Source: Paenibacillus_Z sp042653205 | GTDB taxonomy: Bacteria; Bacillota; Bacilli; Paenibacillales; Paenibacillaceae | Direction of reading: 5' to 3' | Assembly (NCBI RefSeq): GCF_042653205.1 | Contig: NZ_JBHSHY010000001.1 | Coordinates: forward strand, 558,001 to 622,000 | Length of the DNA: 64,000 bases | In this document: in pieces, positions 59,862 through 64,000 of the stretch | How the letters are laid out: every line of letters begins with the position of its first letter | Numbering within the stretch: the first letter of the stretch is position 1 | Translations under genes and position numbers: made by a program | The notes under the pieces: generated by a model | Databases searched by the model: none | What the model saw: the letters and a program-made list of their open reading frames with translations, nothing else | Told to the model about the DNA's origin: nothing

Positions 59862-61004
59862 ATGATTGTCATGAACAATGTCAACAAGGTTTACCCGGAC
59901 GGCTATCAAGCGTTAAAAAATATTAACCTTGAATTCAAACAGGGCGAGCTCACGGTGCTGATCGGCCCGAGCGGCTGCGGGAAATCGACGACGATGAAGA
60001 TGATCAACCACCTCGTCTCGCCGACGAGCGGCTCGATTCTGATCAAAGGCAAAGATACGCGCGAGATCGATCCGGTCGAGCTGCGCCGAGGCATCGGTTA
60101 TGTCATTCAAAGCATCGGATTATTCCCCCATATGACGATCGGCCGAAACGTAGGCGTCGTGCCACGCTTGAAGAAATGGCCGGCCGCCCGCATCGAGCAG
60201 CGCGTCGACGAGCTGCTCAATCTGGTGGGACTGGAGCCGTCCACGTACCGCGACCGCTATCCGTCCGAGCTCAGCGGCGGCCAGCAGCAGCGCATCGGTG
60301 TCATTCGCGCGTTCGCGGCGGATCCGGACATCATCCTGATGGACGAGCCGTTCAGCGCGCTCGACCCGATCAGCCGCGAGCAGCTGCAGGACGAGATCGT
60401 CCGGCTGCAGCAGGAGCTGCACAAGACCATTATCTTCGTCACGCACGACATGGACGAAGCGCTCAAGATCGCGGACCGCATCATCCTCATGAAGAGCGGC
60501 GAGGTCGTCCAGAGCGATACGCCGGAGCGGATTCTGCGGTACCCCGCCAATGAATTCGTGGAATCCTTCATCGGCCAGAAGCGGCTGCAGCAAGAGGACC
60601 ACGTCTACGAGAGCCCGACCGTCAACGAGGTCATGGTGACTCAGCCCGTCACCGCGTACCCCAACAAGGGATTAGCCGAAGCCATCTCGATCATGGAACG
60701 GCGCAAGGTCGATACGCTCTACATCATCGACCGGCGGAAGCAGCTCCAAGGCGTCGTGTCGATCTATAACGTGCTGGAGCATTACGGGGAGGAGAACATT
60801 ACGGTGGCTGACGTCATGAAGCCCGTGCGTTATGTCGTTCGCAGCGGCTCCCTCCTGTCCGAGGCGGTGGAGATCATGAGCCAGAACCAGCTGTCCAACG
60901 TCGCCGTCATCGACGACCAGGAACGGCTCGTCGGGCTGATTACGCGGGGCAGCATCGTGCGCCATCTGGCGGAGATCCTGCCCGCTTCGGACGAGGAGGT
61001 GTAA
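59862..61004 (+). CDS. opuCA: Osmoprotectant (glycine betaine/carnitine/choline) ABC transporter ATPase
   Basis: About 380 residues from the ATG at 59862 (AAAAGGATGG upstream); earlier in-frame ATGs (59838, 59850) lack a better site. The ATPase domain has Walker A LIGPSGCGKSTTMKMI, signature LSGGQQQRIGVIRAF, Walker B IILMDEPFSALDP and the switch His in FVTHDMDEAL. Residues about 255-370 contain two CBS domains (MERRKVDTLYIIDRRKQLQG; MSQNQLSNVAVIDDQERLVG), a hallmark of OpuCA/OpuBA, thought to sense ionic strength or nucleotide. It is the first gene of a four-gene operon with 3-nt spacing to the next. Confidence 0.93.
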   Translation: MIVMNNVNKVYPDGYQALKNINLEFKQGELTVLIGPSGCGKSTTMKMINHLVSPTSGSILIKGKDTREIDPVELRRGIGYVIQSIGLFPHMTIGRNVGVVPRLKKWPAARIEQRVDELLNLVGLEPSTYRDRYPSELSGGQQQRIGVIRAFAADPDIILMDEPFSALDPISREQLQDEIVRLQQELHKTIIFVTHDMDEALKIADRIILMKSGEVVQSDTPERILRYPANEFVESFIGQKRLQQEDHVYESPTVNEVMVTQPVTAYPNKGLAEAISIMERRKVDTLYIIDRRKQLQGVVSIYNVLEHYGEENITVADVMKPVRYVVRSGSLLSEAVEIMSQNQLSNVAVIDDQERLVGLITRGSIVRHLAEILPASDEEV

Positions 61005-61007
61005 CGG

Positions 61008-61667
61008 ATGCTGGATTATTGGTCGTTTTTGCAGGAGCGTTATGCTGACATTCTGCATGCGCTGGGCCAGCATTTGGCCATCTCGCTCACGGCGATCGTG
61101 CTCGGCACCGTCTTGGCCGTGCCGCTCGGCATCGCGCTCGTGTACAATCAGATCCGCTGGATCAACGGCATCGTGTTCTTCGCGGCCAATCTGCTGCAGA
61201 CCGTGCCGAGCCTGGCGCTCCTGGCCGTCTTGATCCCGCTCATGGGGATCGGCACGAAGCCGGCGGTCGTCGCGCTGCTGCTGTACACCATCATGCCGAT
61301 TCTTCGCAATACGTACGACGGCTTCGAATCCGTCGACCGCAATGTTCTGGAATCGGCGAGGGGCATGGGCTACGGGACGATGCAGCGCATCCTGCTGGTC
61401 CAACTGCCGCTGTCGGTGCCCTATATCATGTCGGGCATCCGGGTCACGATGGTGTACATCATCAGCTGGGCGACGCTCGCGACCTTGATCGGCGCCGGCG
61501 GCCTGGGCCAGCTGATCGTGTCGGGCATGGCGGTCAACAAGCCGGAGCTGATCGTGACGGGGGCTTTGGGCTCCATCCTGCTCGCGCTGCTCGTGGACGT
61601 GCTGCTGGGCGTACTCGAGAAGTGGCTGACCGGACGGTACGGCGGGGCGAAGCGAATGACGATCTAA
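61008..61667 (+). CDS. opuCB: Osmoprotectant ABC transporter permease
   Basis: 219 residues with GAGGAGGTGTAACGG before the ATG. Five or six membrane spans are predicted. The permease EAA region is VLESARGMGYGTMQRILLVQ with LPLSVPYIMSGIRVTMV, a typical OpuCB/OpuCD arrangement. It starts 3 nt after opuCA and pairs with the second permease encoded at the operon end. Confidence 0.93.
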   Translation: MLDYWSFLQERYADILHALGQHLAISLTAIVLGTVLAVPLGIALVYNQIRWINGIVFFAANLLQTVPSLALLAVLIPLMGIGTKPAVVALLLYTIMPILRNTYDGFESVDRNVLESARGMGYGTMQRILLVQLPLSVPYIMSGIRVTMVYIISWATLATLIGAGGLGQLIVSGMAVNKPELIVTGALGSILLALLVDVLLGVLEKWLTGRYGGAKRMTI

Positions 61668-61681
61668 CATGGAGGAAACCG

Positions 61682-62590
61682 ATGATTGCGAAGCTGACCA
61701 AGACGATAACGGCGCTCGGCTTGTGCGCGATGCTGCTGACGCTCGGCGCCTGCGGCACGGGAGATACATTGGATACATTCATCATAGGCGCTCAGACATT
61801 CACCGAGACCAAGATTCTAGCCGAAATGTACAAGGCGCTTATCGAAGACCGGACGGACGTCAAGGCGGATATTATTCCGGATCTCGCGTCGAGCCCGGTC
61901 GTACTGCAAGCCATCGAGCGCAACGACCTGCAGATGGGTACGCTCTATTCCGGCGAAATCTTCAATAACCATTTTCCGATCCAGGCGACGAAGGATCGTC
62001 AGAAGGTCCTCGAGCAAGCGCAGGCCGGGTTCGACAAATATTACGACCTCGACTGGATGGATCCGCTCGGCTTCGAGAACACGTACGCCTTCACCGTGCG
62101 GGCGGATCTGGCCAAGGCCAAGGGCTACGAGAAAATCTCTGATATCGCGCCCGATGCGCCGAACATGCGGCTCGGGGTCGACACGTCCTGGCTTGAGCGC
62201 TCTTCCGACGGCTATCCCGCCTTCTCCAAGTATTACGGAATTACGTTCGGCAGAACATTCCCAATGGAATTAAGCCTGGTCTACAACGCGGTCGCCCAAA
62301 ATCAAGTCGACATCGTGCTCGCCTACTCCACTGACGCGCGGCTCAAGGCGTATCAATTGAAAACGCTGGCGGACGACAAGCAATTCTTCCCGCCGTACGA
62401 CGCATCGCCGGTGATCCGCAATGATGCGATCAAAAAGTATCCAGGCGTCGCGGAAGCCGTCTCGGAGCTGATCGGGAAAATCGACGTCCAGACGATGGTC
62501 GACCTGAATTACGAAGTCGATATCGGCAAGAAAAGCGAACGCGAAGTCGCCCTCGCCTACTTGAAGCGGGTGGGCTTGCTCAAATCGTAA
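61682..62590 (+). CDS. opuCC: Osmoprotectant-binding lipoprotein
   Basis: 302 residues from the ATG at 61682 (GGAGGAAACCG upstream). The lipoprotein signal ends TLGAC with Cys24 lipidated. The mature part has the OpuAC-type fold with IIGAQTFTETKILAEMYKAL near the ligand pocket and DLQMGTLYSGEIFNN later on. It captures a quaternary ammonium osmoprotectant for the permeases on either side. Usual OpuCC length. Confidence 0.92.
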   Translation: MIAKLTKTITALGLCAMLLTLGACGTGDTLDTFIIGAQTFTETKILAEMYKALIEDRTDVKADIIPDLASSPVVLQAIERNDLQMGTLYSGEIFNNHFPIQATKDRQKVLEQAQAGFDKYYDLDWMDPLGFENTYAFTVRADLAKAKGYEKISDIAPDAPNMRLGVDTSWLERSSDGYPAFSKYYGITFGRTFPMELSLVYNAVAQNQVDIVLAYSTDARLKAYQLKTLADDKQFFPPYDASPVIRNDAIKKYPGVAEAVSELIGKIDVQTMVDLNYEVDIGKKSEREVALAYLKRVGLLKS

Positions 62591-62631
62591 GAAGCGTTCA
62601 TGCAGCGCTTCAATCGCAAGGAGGATTGTGA

Positions 62632-63327
62632 ATGGCAGAGCCCCATCTCACGTTTTGGGATTTCATCGACTACGTGCAGCGGAACTACGATATGCTGCTC
62701 GGCTATCTGTACCGGCATATCCTGATGGTGCTTACGGGCGTCGGCTTCGCCTTCCTCGTCGGCGTTCCGCTGGGCGCGATCTGTACGCGAAGCCGCGCCC
62801 TCGCGCGGATCATCCTGGCCATCATGAATATTTTGCAGGTCGTCCCGAGCTTGGCCATGCTGGTCCTGCTCTTGCTGATCATGGGACTGGGGTCGACGAC
62901 GGTAACGGTCGGATTGTTTCTCTATTCGCTGAATCCGATCGTTCGGAACACGTACATCGGGCTGCAGCAGATCGATCCGAGCTATGTGGAAGCGGGGCGC
63001 GGCGTCGGCATGAGCACCATGCAAATCCTGTTCCACGTCCGCTTTCCCCTCGCGTTGACCTATATCATGACGGGCCTTAGGATCTCCGCGGTCATCGCCA
63101 TCGGCGTCGCCACGATCGCCCCGCTCGTCGGAGGAAGCGGGCTTGGCCGGGAGATCTACGCGGGCATCAACAACGGCAACTCGCTGCGTATCTTCTCCGG
63201 CGCCATCCCTGCGGCGCTGCTCGCGATCGTCGCCGACATCGTGCTCGGCTTCCTGCAGCGCAGGCTGCGGGTGGACAACCGGCGTTCGAAGAACGTCATG
63301 CCGCCGGCGCCCAGGTCGCACGGGTGA
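62632..63327 (+). CDS. opuCD: Osmoprotectant ABC transporter permease
   Basis: 231 residues with AAGGAGGATTGTGA before the ATG. Predicted spans and the EAA-like block YVEAGRGVGMSTMQILFHVR with FPLALTYIMTGLRISAV pair it with OpuCB. It is the last gene of opuCABCD. A strong bidirectional hairpin follows at 63449-63491. Confidence 0.93.
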   Translation: MAEPHLTFWDFIDYVQRNYDMLLGYLYRHILMVLTGVGFAFLVGVPLGAICTRSRALARIILAIMNILQVVPSLAMLVLLLLIMGLGSTTVTVGLFLYSLNPIVRNTYIGLQQIDPSYVEAGRGVGMSTMQILFHVRFPLALTYIMTGLRISAVIAIGVATIAPLVGGSGLGREIYAGINNGNSLRIFSGAIPAALLAIVADIVLGFLQRRLRVDNRRSKNVMPPAPRSHG

Positions 63328-63374
63328 CCCGATCCTGCAATTATGAACAGCCGATCCGAACAGAGCTCGAGCTT

Positions 63375-63403
63375 GGGTCGTTCCGGCTGGGGTCGTTCCG
63401 GCT
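63375..63403. repeat. Two-unit 15-bp direct repeat downstream of opuCD
   Basis: GGGTCGTTCCGGCT occurs at 63375-63388 and again at 63390-63403, in the 170-bp non-coding gap between opuCD and the carboxypeptidase gene. Confidence 0.7.
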
Positions 63404-63448
63404 CGGCCTCGCTGCAACGGAGCTCGGGCTTGCGGGAATAGCCGAATC

Positions 63449-63491
63449 ATAACAAAGGAAGCCGATCCATGCGATCGGCTTCCTTTGTTAT
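63449..63491. terminator. 19-bp perfect hairpin between opuCD and the carboxypeptidase gene
   Basis: ATAACAAAGGAAGCCGATC and its complement flank a 5-base loop; the arms give T-rich tails on both strands. The genes converge here. Confidence 0.9.
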
Positions 63492-63497
63492 ACTCCT

Positions 63498-64000
63498 TTA
63501 CGATTCCAGCACGGTCACGATGACGCCGTCCGTATTGTTGCCCGACAGCTCGTACTTGCCTTCGGCAGGCACGTGAAGCGTCGTATCGGATGACACCGGA
63601 AAATAATAAACGCCGTAGGTGTCGTTCCCGACGGTCGCCGTGATTGATCCGCGTTCCTCAAGCGCAGCCAGGTATTCCTCCAACACCCAATGATTGTCCT
63701 GCATGATTTCGCTGTGCGGAAGCCCGACGTACCGGAAATGCCAAGGCTCGTTTATGACGCCGGTTACATCTGTCTTATCCGCCGGATAACGCGCGATGAA
63801 CCCGTACTTCCAGGCATTCGCCTCCAGCCATCTCCCTTCCGGCGCGTCCTTCATCTGCGCCTGCGTCGAACCGATGTCGAGCGCGAGTCCCAAGCTATGC
63901 TCGCTGTGCCCCGGCACCGCCGCGATTTCCGGACCCAATGATTGGTACAGCGCTTCTTGCTCTTCGACGTTGCGGTACCCGCTGCTGATCAGAAAATGGT
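63498..64000 (-). CDS. D-alanyl-D-alanine carboxypeptidase, VanY type (5' part outside window)
   Basis: The frame is open to the window edge, so the N-terminus is missing; about 167 codons are visible. VanY-family metal-ligand motifs are present: ISSGYRNVEEQEAL near the edge, PGHSEHSLGLALDIG with the His and Asp zinc ligands, and EPWHFRYVG with the second His region. The enzyme trims the terminal D-Ala of peptidoglycan stem peptides outside the membrane. The C-terminal extension (DTTLHVPAEGKYELSGNNT) follows the catalytic domain and is of unknown role. It converges on the opuC operon. Confidence 0.9.
   Translation of the reverse strand, partial: HFLISSGYRNVEEQEALYQSLGPEIAAVPGHSEHSLGLALDIGSTQAQMKDAPEGRWLEANAWKYGFIARYPADKTDVTGVINEPWHFRYVGLPHSEIMQDNHWVLEEYLAALEERGSITATVGNDTYGVYYFPVSSDTTLHVPAEGKYELSGNNTDGVIVTVLES

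Overview
The window looks like chromosomal DNA from a GC-rich, spore-forming Paenibacillaceae member (Paenibacillus/Cohnella type). Evidence: Shine-Dalgarno sites of the AAGGAGG type, three LplB/YtcP-type polysaccharide ABC uptake sets or orphan binding lipoproteins, a GerA/GerC/GerB germinant-receptor operon with a sigma-G-like promoter, a CwlJ spore cortex hydrolase, an S-box (SAM-I) riboswitch and an OpuC osmoprotectant transporter. There are no rRNA or tRNA genes, CRISPR arrays, prophage or recognisable insertion sequences.

Layout. 0-10.6 kb: tail of a membrane protein gene, then a minus-strand polysaccharide locus (AraC-type membrane regulator, binding lipoprotein, two permeases, secreted GH50-like hydrolase), followed by cwlJ and a VanW gene. 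10.9-22.3 kb: secreted RCC1-repeat protein, galactokinase, orphan binding lipoprotein, quinone oxidoreductase, divergent SDR/AraC pair, PepSY-like protein and a secreted GH16 enzyme. 22.3-33.3 kb: an intergenic region rich in regulatory signals, a two-component system, a propeller lipoprotein, a two-gene ABC exporter, an epoxide hydrolase and a MocR regulator. 33.5-37.6 kb: germinant-receptor operon whose first gene is frameshifted. 37.6-41.6 kb: ankyrin protein, then a visibly AT-richer patch with a pgsA gene broken by one in-frame TGA and an intracellular subtilisin-like protease with a helical-repeat tail. 41.6-48.5 kb: second sugar ABC locus with a DUF4185 protein and a divergent GntR/LacI-type regulator. 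48.5-54.3 kb: metallo-hydrolase, quinone reductase, LysR/MFS pair and conserved proteins of unknown function. 54.3-59.1 kb: an enolase-superfamily/amidohydrolase/Rieske operon, a secreted unknown and an unknown gene under a SAM riboswitch with its own terminator. 59.8-64 kb: opuCABCD and the 3' part of a VanY-type carboxypeptidase.

How it fits together. Two loci and several orphan genes serve uptake and cleavage of complex (perhaps algal or plant) polysaccharides; galK could receive liberated galactose. Sporulation and germination genes sit alongside. The observations most worth a second look are the SAM riboswitch in front of an unrecognised gene, the two disrupted genes (gerA-like, pgsA), the AT-rich patch with the protease, the orphan palindromic operator with three 19-bp repeats before the two-component system, and the enolase/amidohydrolase/Rieske operon. 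No single unmistakable new multi-gene system was found.
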